Source: Owenia fusiformis (lineage: Eukaryota; Annelida; Polychaeta; Sabellida; Oweniidae). From it: a stretch of 64,000 nt of DNA. The DNA lies in the NCBI GenBank assembly GCA_903813345.2, contig CAIIXF020000006.1, positions 39,521,936 to 39,585,935 on the forward strand, written 5' to 3'. Under the pieces are notes generated by a model that saw only the letters and a program-made list of their open reading frames with translations, was not told the origin of the DNA and searched no databases. The translations under genes were made by a program, and so were the position numbers. Shown here one piece after another: positions 43,901 to 54,779 of this stretch. Position 1 is the first letter of the stretch. Each line of letters opens with the position of its first letter.

Positions 43901-44707
43901 CAACAAACTATCAGACAAGTATCAAATGGGTCAGTTTATTTTTGATTTATCAGTCATGCATGCCTCTGAAGAGGATACATTGCAGAGGGACTGAATTGAT
44001 ATCCATTTAGTCATTAAAGGGACACTGTTTGTAAGGCAGTTCTCATGCTAATGAACACTAAAATGTATTAAACAAAGAATCAAATGGGTCAATCTTCTTT
44101 TGATTCATCAGTCATGTCTATCTCTTGAAATGATATGTTGAAGAGACACTGAATTGATATCCATTAAGCCATTAAAGGACTCTCCATGTAGGGTAGTTCT
44201 CACCCAAAGAAACAAATAGGCCAATCTATATTTGATCGATCATTCATGCATGCCCCTGAAGATGATATATTGCAGAGGGACCGAGTCATTATCCATTCAG
44301 CCATTTAAAGGGACATTGTTTGTAAGATAGTTCTCATCCTAATGAACACTGAACTATTTTTAACAAAGAATCAAAGGGTCAATATACTTTTGATTCATCA
44401 GTGATCCCTGCCCCTGAATGTAATATATTGCTGAGGGACTGAACCAATATCCATTTACCCATTTAAAGAGACACTGCTTGTAAGGTAGTTATCAACTAAT
44501 GGGCCAATCTATTTTTGATTCTTCATTCAATTGCCTACCCTTGAAGATGATATATTGCTGAGGGACTAAATCAATATCCATGTAGCTGTTTATAGGGACA
44601 CTGCTTGCAATGTAGTTCTCACCAAAAAAACAAAAGGGTTAATTTATTTTTGAAGCTTGTCCCAAAAGATGATATATTGCTGAAAGACAGAATCAATATC
44701 CATTTAG
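43900..44707 (+). repeat. tandem array, about six units of 125-175 bp
   Basis: Units carry 'caaatgggtcaat', 'tttttgattcatcagtcatg', 'cccctgaagatgatatattg', 'agagggactgaat', 'atatccatttagccattt' and 'gggacactgtttgtaaggtag'. The array is cut by the element at 44708-48292 inside 'catttag|ccatt' and resumes briefly after it (48293-48330). Confidence 0.8.
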
Positions 44708-47700
44708 TGTATCAGATGCTGGCACAGTTTTGCCGGAAGTTTGCAAGAAGTAACTTTTGGCAATGCAGTATGTTAGAGTAACCTAGTAGGTGTAAGAAAA
44801 TATAAGGTGATGGCCTTTAAAGTGGTAAAAACAATTTTCACGGCCGAATTGGACTTCAATTCCTGCGATTTCAGGGGGTACTATAAGACTATTTCATAAC
44901 ATAAAGGATATAGGTGCTATTGTTCTGCTTTCTACAGCACACATTACTAGTCCAAAGATGAATAATATCCTAAAGTTATAGGCCGATATCTGTATTAGTC
45001 TCAGAAATATTGCAATTAATAGGAAAAAAATACGCAATTTTAGACATTTTTAAGTCTCACGTATCTTATATTTGTAGCTTCCAGCAAAAGATTGCAGCTT
45101 AAATAGCTCAAAATTGTTTTCTAAAAACTAATTCAAGCTTTGTTTGATATTGTAATACAATTATAATAATGATAATGTACTATTTATGATTTTTAATATG
45201 ACTTTATAGTACCCTACCCCTGGAAAGTGGGCGTGGTCAATGTTATCATTTTGCAGCATACAATTAAAAACTTGTATTGATAGAAAGCAAATCAATGCAT
45301 ATAAAACATCTTCACTTGTTACTTGACAATGTAATTCATTACAAAATGATCTACTATATGACCAATAGCCACAAAAAATAGCAGAACTGATCAACGTTTA
45401 AACCCCCCCCCCCCTTACCCCTATGTTTGTTTTGTATGGGATCCGCCACAATGCAACAAGTCCATTTTCAGTGCTTACTATCACATGGAATATAAGTCAC
45501 AATGTTTCCACAATATCTGGGCAATGAGATAGTGCCATTAAGAATATGTATGCCCAGATTCAAGATCATGGTGTAAATGCTTGCCGATCTATCGGCTTTC
45601 AAAAATGAGGAAAGCTGTCTTGAGTGCCGTTTCAACTAATTTTGAATTAAAACTGCTACTTATGAATTTTTTTCTCAACAACTGTGATTTGGTTAGAGTC
45701 CAAACACAGGATATCAAGACATAGTGCTACCAAATTCTGGTATTGAAAATTTCAGAGCTCTAGATCAAGTATTCATATCTGCATGGACTCTTAAAAAGAC
45801 CCAAAAGACACAAAATGCAGTTAGATATCGCGAAAAAATGTGACAAAATGCACTATTCAGAACAATTTATCTCTTAAATTTTACTTTTATTTACCATAAT
45901 TTCTGATTCTGCCTCTAGTTAGTAATACCAATAATACATATGAGTAGACTTAAGGTCATAGTAAGTGTAGTTACAGGTTTATTAGCATCTAAAAATGGGA
46001 GAAGCAGTGTAGCAAGTGCAATTTTCACCTATAATTCATAATATTAAACTGCAGCTTTCAGGATTTTCTAAATATAATTCGAGAAAAGATTTGAAAAAAT
46101 AATTGAAAAAAAATTATAAAAAAATGTTGAAATTTTTTTAAAATATTTTTGAAAATAATTGAAAAATGTAAAAAGAAATTATTTTTTGAAAAAATTCGAA
46201 GCCATGGAATATCACTTTTCAAACCACCGAATATCACTTTTTAAGACGTGATATTCGATAGTTTAAAAGTGATATTCGATGGTTTGTGAATTTTTTGCTA
46301 AAATATTATAACTTGATCCACATATCAAATATATCTTCATGTGATATTCGATCTATATCCTTGCAACCATGGGATAATCACTGATATGCTTAAGACCAAA
46401 AAACCTATAAAGAATGTTATTATTGAATACTGAGAATACATTGTTTTTACATTACGGAGCTTTATTTCTACCTGAAAGTATTTTGGAACATATCTCTTGC
46501 TTACATTTTTCCAATGTTACTTTCAAAAACTTTCTTAGAACAATTAGTCCATCATATACTTTCACATGTTATTCTCCATTTCGTTTTTAAAGATTGTGGG
46601 AGCTTTAAACTCTAGAAGAGCTTAATTACCAATTATACCATGCACCCTCTTTGCCCTCCGTCGCATTTTTCTTAGAATGGCCAGGCATATTTCAAATTGA
46701 AGAGTAAAGTCAGTTAAAGTTATATATAGCTGTATATAACAACGTATCTTTCACTTGATACTGTGATGTCAAGCTTAAGCATTCAAACAGTGTATTTTGT
46801 CCCAAGATACAATAAAGTACTGATTTCATTTATTTATCAATTCAGATGCCTTGGAATTAAAGTAAACACTTGGTATATATTACCAATATTATTTTTACCT
46901 ATTATTGGTGGTACAATGACCAGGTTTCCATTAATGTCTTTGGTCTTACTATGCAGTTTGTAAAAAGAAAATTCAGAAAGTTGCAGTCTTAGATGAAAAA
47001 CTGGTGAAAATCATACTTGCTACAGCTTTTCCCATTTTCAGAAGCCAATAGATCTGTACTTCCACTTACTATGACTTTAAGTCTTCTCATATGTATTATT
47101 GGTGGTACTAACTGGAGGCAGAATCAGAAATTATGTCAAATAAAAGTAACATTTAAGAGATAAATTGTTCTGAATAGTGCATCTTTCATATTTTATACGA
47201 TATCTGACAGTTTTTTTTGTCCTTTTGCCTCTTTTTAAAAGTACATGCAGAAGTGAATATTTGATCTAGAGCTCTGAAACTTCCAATATCAGAACTTGGT
47301 AGCATTATGTCTTGGTATCTTATGTTTGGTGTCTAAAAAAGTCACACATGTTGAGAAAAATATTCATTAAGCAGCAGTTTCAGTTCAAAGTTAGTTAAAA
47401 CTGCACTAACGACAGCTTTCTCTATTTTTGAACGCCGATAGATCGGTAAGTATTAGTATTAGGACCTTGAAACTGCTCATATTATGTAGTCTTTGTGGTA
47501 CTTTCTCATTGCAAAGGTAATTTGGAAACACTGTGACTTACATTTCATGCGTTAGTGAACACTGAAAATGAACCAGCCTATTAGATTTCATCATGATACG
47601 TTGTACACAATTGAAAACGTATATATAAAATATTTAGAGTCCTATATTTTAGTAATGAATGAATTACAATGTCAAGTAACAAGTGAAAATGTTAAAAATG

Positions 47701-48292
47701 CATTGATTTGCTTTCTATCAATATAAGTTTTTAATTGTATGCTGCAAAATGATAAAATTCACCACGCCCACTTTCCAGGGGTAGGGTACTATAAAGTCAT
47801 ATTAAAAATCATAAATAGTACATTATCATTATTATAATTGTATTACAATATCAAACAAAGCTTGAATTAGTTTTTAGAAAACAATTTTGAGCTATTTAAG
47901 CTGCCATCTTTTGCTGGAAGCTACAAATATAAGATACGTGAGACTTAAAAATGACTAAAATTGCATATTTTTTTCCTATTAATTGCAATATTTCTGAGAC
48001 CAATACAGATATCGGCCTATAACTTTATGATATTATTCATCTTTGGACTAGTAATGTGTGCTGTAGAAAACAGAACAATATAGCAACTATATCCTTTATG
48101 TTATGAAATAGTCTTATAGTACCCCCTGAAATCGCAGGAATTGAAGTCCAATTCGGCCGTGAAAATTGTTTTTACCACTTTAAAGGCCATCACCTTATAT
48201 TTTCTTACACCTACTAGGTTACTCTAACATACTGCATTGCCAAAAGTTACTTCTTGCAAACTTCCGGCAAAACTGTGCCAGCATCTGATACA
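44708..48292. mobile_element. 3.6-kb giant inverted-repeat element, TAG target duplication
   Basis: Left arm about 44708-46080, right arm about 46960-48292: roughly 1.3 kb each, pairing from TGTATCAGATGCTGGCACAG inward through 'aactttccaggggtag'-type blocks, 'tcagagctctagatcaa' and 'cataagtagac'. Arms have diverged noticeably. TAG is duplicated at 44705-44707 and 48293-48295, and neighbouring tandem units supply the empty site 'tccatttagccatttaaa'. The ~900-bp centre has an A-rich zone and a hairpin of 'tgatattcgat' phrases (46205-46290). There is no transposase frame; the frames at 45161-45394 and 46763-46963 are incidental. Confidence 0.85.
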
Positions 48293-48330
48293 TAGCCATT
48301 AACGGGACACTGTAAGACTCATCCTAAGTC

Positions 48331-49110
48331 AAACTAAAATATTTTACTTCATAATAATTATATGTTATACACGTACAATGGATAGATTAAAATACCTCCA
48401 CTTGTGACGAAAAAACTCTCCTACATGCACCTTTTCAATTCTAAAAAGCAACAATTTGACTTTATACCTTTAGCTTCAATTGAATTATTCTTTGAAAATG
48501 CCAAATAAATATATCATATATTGGAAAGTCACAACTAGAATTTTAATATTTTAGTTGAATACCTAGGTTTTGTGTTTTCAATATGTTGCCTTTTGTGTCC
48601 TACCTTTGATAATGATGTGTAATATGTCCTCTCAATTGAATATCCTAGGTTAAACCTTCTGCATAGCAACTGAGGTGATACTTTTGCCGAGATTCAAGAT
48701 TAAGATTCATAGATATATTACATTTTAGGGGTTGTTTTATGATTTGTGTTTTCAATATGTTGCCCTTTGTGTCCTACCTTAATGATATTTTGATATATCG
48801 ATTGATTGAATGGTCAATATACTAAAAACAGTCATGAGTGAAGACTAACATACCTCTAACATGATATTTAGAATAATTTGCATAGACAAACTAAATGCAC
48901 TGAATGACCTTGGTTTTAATCCCTATGACCTAATTTTGTTTTGGATGTGTTCATAATTGATAAAAGTAACTATTTTCATGTTATATTCAATGAAACCTTT
49001 GGGGGCGCCTTTAGGTACATGGGGTAATTGATCCTTTGGGGGTATGTAGGTTGGAAAATAAAAAAGTTGTAGTGTCTTGAAAAAAAGTGGCGTTTTTTTG
49101 GCCCACCCTG
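48331..49110. other. no gene; short duplication and a solo mariner-like end
   Basis: 'gtgttttcaatatgttgcc' plus 'tttgtgtcctacctt' occurs at about 48572-48606 and 48747-48781. 49093-49110 is a TTTGGCCCACCCTGTA end as in 31861-32566, abutting the 5' flank of the cGLR fragment at 49137. A left end was not found. Confidence 0.4.
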
Positions 49111-49290
49111 TATATGTGCAAATTATTGCAATATTATAAGAATTTCAAATGGGATGAATATGGACTGTAAATCAAAGAAAGGCTCTGGTATAGAACTTAC
49201 AGGGTACTTACTCTAGCCTACTGAACTAATATCACAACCAGAATTAGAATCACGACCTAAATTAGAATCACAACCTGAATTAGAATCCAT
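49111..49290 (+). pseudogene. 5' fragment of a gene-2-type cGLR copy
   Basis: The flank 'attgcaatattataagaatt' and the start region are those of gene 2. The ATG of 'atgggatga' is followed at once by a stop. The alternative start at 49153 gives MDCKSKKGSGIELTGY, then a stop. Three SQPELE-type units are readable after that, then homology ends near 49290. So this copy had few hexapeptide repeats and was lost beyond its first ~45 codons. Confidence 0.85.
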
Positions 49291-50110
49291 TGCTTTTGGT
49301 GATTGTTTTGCAAATGAAGATGTCCTTAAGGCCTATGTAACGTATTGACTATTGGTTCAGCTTTTGTTTCAAGCTACCCAGGAATTCGCAGATGCGAGTA
49401 GGTAGTTACCAGTTTCGCCACCAGGTGGCTGATTCGGGGGAATTAACATGGCAGGGCATTACAAAATTCCCTTAAACTTGAATATGCATCAGTTTTAGTG
49501 GTTCACTTTTCATATAACCAATATGTATCTGATAGTTATACAAATTAAAATATGTCCAGTAAAAGAAAATATTATCTTCCCAGCACAAGAAAGATATTTG
49601 ACTTTTTGTGGTTTTACAACATGGGGTCTATGGGGAATCTCCCCGACCTAGAAGTCACATTTTCAAAGAAAATTAAATTTTCAAAGTTGATAAACCCTTT
49701 TCAAAACCACATTTTTAAATGTAATTTTACATGTAGATTCCAAATATGACATCAATTTGACTGAATTGTGATTTTTAATGCTACTATATCATGTTTGTTT
49801 GCTGTACACTTGCCGAAAGGGATTTTTAGTACAATGAAGCATTGAATATTAATAATGACGTAAATCAATATTATTTCTACTCGCATCTGGGATATTACAT
49901 AGGAGTATAGGTTTGTTCAATGTTCATGTACTCCATTGAATTTTCGTAAAATGTAGCGAATAAATCAATATTCCCCTGACAACACCGTCTATGTTTTTGT
50001 TCCTGATATGATGGATCAATGTGCCAGAATGGTTATGACGCAACAGCTTTGATGAAAACCCTATTAAGGGTAACTCCACTATAGATACACAGATAATGGG
50101 AATACTGGAT
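49291..50110. other. no supported gene
   Basis: Intervening sequence between the 5' fragment and gene 3. 'ctatgtaac' near 49335 and 'attacatag' near 49894 hint at a diverged inverted-end element. The frames at 49552-49749 and 49924-50154 have no recognisable motif. Confidence 0.3.
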
Positions 50111-50133
50111 TGATGTGAGAAAAAATGTACTAC

Positions 50134-50142
50134 TATATATAG
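50134..50142 (+). promoter_or_regulatory. TATA-like element, gene 3
   Basis: TATATATAG 44 bp before the ATG at 50187, in a region aligning with gene 2's upstream ('aatactggat', 'gagaaa', 'gcaaat'). It is the best TATA match of the three genes. Confidence 0.45.
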
Positions 50143-50186
50143 CACATGGAGCAAATTATGACAACAGTTTGTGTTTGAAATTCAAA

Positions 50187-51647
50187 ATGGGAGGAATATT
50201 TAGCTCTGTTACAAAACTAACAAGGAACTCATACAAGCTTACTGAATCAGAAAAAGACACATTAACAGACTTTGCAAATACTGGATATGAGAAATGTAAA
50301 CTAAAGCTCAGTGACTCAGAAATCAAGGAACATCAGGAGGAGATTATATCCAAAGTAAGGACACTGTGTGATAAAATTGGAGAACTTTATCCTGTGTTTG
50401 CAGTTGGTGATATTCTACCAAATGGAAGTTATTTCAATGGCAGCAAAATAATACATCCTGATGAATGTGATCTGCTGCTATTATTTAAACAACTTTCAGT
50501 CCCAAATGTAAATATATCAGATGTAGATTGGAACAATGAAGTGGAAGTGAACATAAAAACTAAAAATCTGAAAACACAAATCAATGACATAAAACAATCA
50601 TTAGGAGTAGAAAAGGAAGTAATAAATGATAAGAACAATCTTATGAATATAACATATTTACTCGGGGGTGCAATCCATGACTGTCTATCCAAACTGGAAG
50701 GTATTCACTACATAGGGGCGAGGAGACTAGTACTAACCAGTAGTGAATGGGACTGCTTGAACAGACTGAGGCTACATGTACTTCATCAGGGGGGGTCTAC
50801 TTCTTTATACAAATACATTATAGGAGATAAATTCAGCTTCTCCAATGAGTTGAGCGATAGTTGCAGGAATGGAACATATGATCCCTACTTATCTCCCAAT
50901 ACAATTGAATTAGACGAAAGGGGGCATGGACCATGTGTAAGAATAAGGATTGGTGGTGGTAAATATACAACAGATATTGATCTTGGGTTCTGCATTGAGC
51001 AGCAACAGACAGAGCATGGTAGATATATACTCCTGCCATATAACTCAAGATCACCTTATTTTACACCATGGACTATATCTGTCTATAACAGTAAACATAA
51101 ACTAGACAAACATCACAATAAGCTGCTGATGTTATTGAAACTCCTGATTCTGGAATGTCATCTAATCCCTGATAGCCACACTTACAGCTCCCATGCCTTG
51201 AAGACCCGGGTGCTACATCACCAGGTATCATGTACATCTAGTGAGATATCATTGGGAGGTTGCCTGTGTGATGTAGCTCACCATGTATTTGAACTATATG
51301 AGATGAAGGAGGAGGATGGACAGCTGTGGATATTTAACAGTAAGAAGGAACTTCCAGATGTTGATTTCCGAGGTGTTGATGTACAACCAAGAATAGTACC
51401 AGGAGGATACAGGTCTGATAATTATTGGCTGATGCCAGTAGTTTTCTACATCACAATCCGTGCATTGAGATCTGGCTGCTGTACAGGAGAGGAGGCTCTA
51501 CATGTGGACAGATGGTTAATCATATCTGAACTATGGAACAACAAAGGAGAAGGTGGTTATAGGCAGATATCTGGGTGGCCGCCTAAAGAGTGCAAGATAC
51601 CAATACAAAAGATTGATGAATTAATAACCAGATTTTATAGCAAATAA
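50187..51647 (+). CDS. cGAS-like receptor / Mab-21-family nucleotidyltransferase, gene 3
   Basis: 486 residues from the conserved MGGIFSS start. The frame is open 24 codons upstream, but that part lies in the promoter-like flank and is not shared in frame with gene 1. Gly2 with Ser6 fits N-myristoylation; unlike gene 1 there are no cysteines, and the expandable linker is missing, so the enzyme domain begins at about residue 9. Motifs: G80-S81 (PNGSYFNGSK), E93 and D95 (DECDLLLLF), third acid D263 (TTDIDLGF), C-lobe SSHALKTRVLHH and YWLMPVVFY. No zinc thumb. All catalytic acids are present, so activity is plausible; ligand and cyclic-nucleotide product are unknown. Same strand as genes 1 and 2, about 25 kb from gene 1. 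No codon is disrupted. The 3' flank is conserved with the paralogs. The minus-strand frames inside are shadows. A non-enzymatic Mab-21 protein is the main alternative. Confidence 0.93.
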   Translation: MGGIFSSVTKLTRNSYKLTESEKDTLTDFANTGYEKCKLKLSDSEIKEHQEEIISKVRTLCDKIGELYPVFAVGDILPNGSYFNGSKIIHPDECDLLLLFKQLSVPNVNISDVDWNNEVEVNIKTKNLKTQINDIKQSLGVEKEVINDKNNLMNITYLLGGAIHDCLSKLEGIHYIGARRLVLTSSEWDCLNRLRLHVLHQGGSTSLYKYIIGDKFSFSNELSDSCRNGTYDPYLSPNTIELDERGHGPCVRIRIGGGKYTTDIDLGFCIEQQQTEHGRYILLPYNSRSPYFTPWTISVYNSKHKLDKHHNKLLMLLKLLILECHLIPDSHTYSSHALKTRVLHHQVSCTSSEISLGGCLCDVAHHVFELYEMKEEDGQLWIFNSKKELPDVDFRGVDVQPRIVPGGYRSDNYWLMPVVFYITIRALRSGCCTGEEALHVDRWLIISELWNNKGEGGYRQISGWPPKECKIPIQKIDELITRFYSK

Positions 51648-52815
51648 CAATTCTACTCATCCTAGAGCCTAAATTACAGTATACTCTGTTGTTTCTATAA
51701 TTGGGTCCAATGTAAATGACTACATGACTTTACCAGATATATTTTTGATATCTTCGGCTAGTAACCACAATAATTCTCCAAAATACTTGTATGATTTCAT
51801 ATACATGCAGTGTATATGAATATTATTGTGAATACATAAGGGTTATGTACTGGGAGGTTTTGGATATGGGGTTTATGCAGAGGGAGATATGCATATCTGT
51901 ATATTGATGTGCATATCTCACAAGGAATGAACCCCATATCCAAACCGACCGTACATAACTGCTTTAACCTATACCAAGTATAGTTTTCAGAGGCATATGG
52001 CCATTTCAATAGTACAAGTAAAAATAAACAAATCATTCATATGCAAAGTCATTTTATTGCATTTCCACTCCTTACCGGAAGCGGGAAGATATCCCGGAAG
52101 ATATGCATCGAAGCGGGATATATGGCGGGAGATATGGAGGTTCTGGATATGGAAACCTCAAAATCAGGATACGGGATATATCTTAACAACTTATCTCCCT
52201 TAAACTCTACTTGGCATAGGATAATACAGAATATTACAGAGTAATATAATGATAGCACTTCTACTTTCAAATACTTATGTTAGATACAAAAACTGAATTT
52301 TAATACAAGCATTACTTATTGAACACCTTGTAATTCTCAATAAATTATTCAATGACTGTTTTGTATTTATCTATTTGAAAGCTGCAGAATATCACAGAGT
52401 GATAAAGGGACATTCTACTTACTAATTGTAATGATTTACAAAACCTGAATTTTAGTCATTACTTATGGGACACCTTGTAATTCTCACTAAATAAGCTTCT
52501 AATATCATTTCATGTAGATGCAGTGAATTCTAAAGATGGCTGTTTTGGATTTAGTTCATTTGAATACTAAAAAATATTACAGAGTGACCCAAAATAATAT
52601 GGTGTATTTTACTTTCTAACTCTATATTTAACAAAGAATTAATTTTTATATTCTAATATACAACAACCTGATACAAATCTGTGTGTAACTTTAAATTAAT
52701 CTGTAGACTGAGATTCATCTTGTTTATCTTGTTCAGGGTTGAGCAAGATGAACCCTTGAGAGAAGAGAAAAATGTTTAAGTTTTCAGTGGAGTTGGATAT
52801 ATTGAGTTGTATAAC
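51648..52815 (+). other. gene 3 3' UTR and duplicated flank, with an insertion
   Basis: Conserved with genes 1 and 2, except that about 388 bp (51834-52221) interrupts the 'gaatactacagaatatt' stretch. This insert contains inverted phrases 'ggatatggggtt' and 'aaccccatatcc', but its ends and target duplication are unclear. The probable polyadenylation signal AATAAA is at 52339-52344, after two copies of the ~135-bp unit have begun. The frames at 51797-52270 sit in the insert and are not genes. Confidence 0.6.
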
Positions 52816-52822
52816 TACTTAA

Positions 52823-53186
52823 AGGTGCAACAAATAGTGCAGGGGGCCATTCAACGACCATAGACCAGTGTCAAAATATATTCAAGTTTGGATAGTTCAT
52901 CAAGACTAACATATATTTTTATTATCTACAAAGAAACCCCCTGGATGAACATTATTTCAGCTTATACTACTCTTGAAAGGTGATGGGTCTTAAAAATCTA
53001 TAAGTGGGACTCCTTTTATAGAAGCTTTGAACTTAATTTACACTTCTTAATGCTGAAATTGAGAGTTTATCCATTCATTTTAAAGAAAATAGGTATGTCT
53101 AAGAAGATGTTAAGCCAAATGTTACCCTGATAACACAGAAAAAGTAAAAAATTGTGAATTTTCTCTCTACAGTCCTTGTTGCCCCT
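52823..53186. mobile_element. TTAA-target MITE, copy 2
   Basis: AGGTGCAACAAATAGTGCAG to CTTGTTGCCCCT, with TTAA at 52819-52822 and 53187-53190. It interrupts the duplicated flank. Gene 1's equivalent region lacks it ('gttgtataaatactaatga'). Aligns with 35208-35551. Confidence 0.85.
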
Positions 53187-53949
53187 TTAATCATGTTAAT
53201 GACATGTGAATTGCTATATATGTTATCCAAGATACCGTATATATATTCTAGAGAATAATGGGTTTAAATGTTGCAAATTAATAAGAAAGGAATCATGAAA
53301 TAAGGCAGACAGAATAGGTATAATTACTGAATAACATGCATATGCATTGTTATTTGAAATTATATTAACTTCATATGTATTGAGTTTTATTTTTGGTCAC
53401 ATGATATGCTTTATGTATTCTAGAGGTTCAATGCTTATTTATATTTACATTGAAGAAATGAACATTTTCCCTGAATGTCCTAACACCATGTTAGCAATGA
53501 AGAATAAATATATATATATTCATCAATTGATCAGTTGATATTTTATTTCATATTCTCTATACTGTACTCCCACTTATATTTGATGCTATTGTATTTCGCG
53601 TTTTTGGCATTTTGAAATCATCCGACTATTATTTTTCGCTAATTTTCAAATCTCGCAAAAAGCGTGAAATATAATAGCATGCAAAAATTATCGGGAGTAC
53701 AGTATATATTTCATCTTTTCTGCTAGCAGGGGTACAAAATTCCCTATCTGTTGTGAACATCCACCTACACTTCAGTGAACACGTTTTGTGCCTCCATAGA
53801 TGTTCACTTCAGGATTCATTATATTTGTTTCTGGGTTCAGCATAGGAAGAAGGCACAAAATGCTAGCAATAAGGCCATAAAGGATCAATGACATTGTTAA
53901 AATGATGTCAAAATTCACTTTTCAGGCAAGGTCTCGTCATATTTTTTGA
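53187..53949 (+). other. duplicated flank continuing, with a 141-bp MITE
   Basis: Matches gene 1's flank at 29490-29835 up to about 53730. 53562-53702 is a small TA-flanked MITE (CTGTACTCCC to GGGAGTACAG, TA at 53560-53561 and 53703-53704), absent from gene 1's flank. Beyond 53740 nothing is recognised. Confidence 0.6.
53562..53702. mobile_element. 141-bp MITE, TA duplication
   Basis: Inverted ends CTGTACTCCC and GGGAGTACAG continue as pairing 'gctattgtatttcgcg' with 'cgtgaaatataatagc'. The whole element can fold into one hairpin. Non-coding. Confidence 0.75.
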
Positions 53950-54341
53950 AGGACGCAATTCTCGGTTTGGAGAACGAAGTTCATCAATCTAAATGAGCAT
54001 TATCCCTGCTTCGGACAACGTTGATTTTTTTACATAATATAGATTTGAATGTCTTCTTTTGAATAGTCATCATTTAATTTGGGTAATATTTCTAAGTTTT
54101 TCGCGAAAAAATATTAGCGCAGTACACTGATGAACTTCTTTCCCCAAATCAAGACTTGTATTTTATTGAATCGGTCTAATTGAGCGTTATCCCTGCTTCA
54201 GACCAATTTGTTATTTTTACATCTTGTAGATTTAAATGTCCTCTTTTGAATATTCATAGTTTATTTGGGTAATATTTCTATATTTTTCATGAAAAAAATT
54301 ATTAGCCAAGGAGACTGTTCTCCAAACCGAGAATCGTCCTT
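53950..54341. mobile_element. MITE, second copy of the 3973-4362 family, inverted
   Basis: Same inverted ends (TTCTCGGTTTGGAGAAC and its complement) and the same internal duplication ('gggtaatatttctaa' twice), in opposite orientation to the first copy. Confidence 0.8.
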
Positions 54342-54777
54342 TGATTTCATCAGATCCTTTCAGATTAAGATTTTGGTCAAATATTCTTTTGTTGTGTTAA
54401 TTGTGTACTTTTGATAAGTTTCCTTTAAAAGATGGCAGTGTAGCCATTGCATTGCAGATCTTCGATGAAACTGTGGTTTGGCAGATTTTTTTTCTCTCAT
54501 CTAAGCAGATCAAAGTTGTAACTGGAGTTTAGTCATTGAAGTTGTAACTACTAGTAATTGTTTTGATAACAAAATGTTTTAGATCCTAAAACGTCACCAA
54601 CAAAAGGTGAAATTGATTTGTCGAAATGAAATTTTCTAAATCATTTTGTAGTTGGGATACTTGATATAGCAGGTGACAAGCACTTGACAAATATCTTGTT
54701 ATTTGAAGATACTGAATTAAATAACATTGTAGGTCTACTTCATAAGTTTAAATGAATAAAATATATGGTTTAATGCA
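54342..54777. other. nothing recognised
   Basis: No supported frame or repeat. Confidence 0.3.
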
Positions 54778-54779
54778 TA

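Noticed and set aside
45161-45394. 77-codon minus-strand frame in the giant palindrome
   Set aside because: The paired arm (about 47600-47850) does not keep the frame, and there is no motif.
50115-50186. Upstream extension of gene 3 by 24 codons
   Set aside because: It spans the TATA-like region. The conserved start context and N-terminus across paralogs point to the ATG at 50187.
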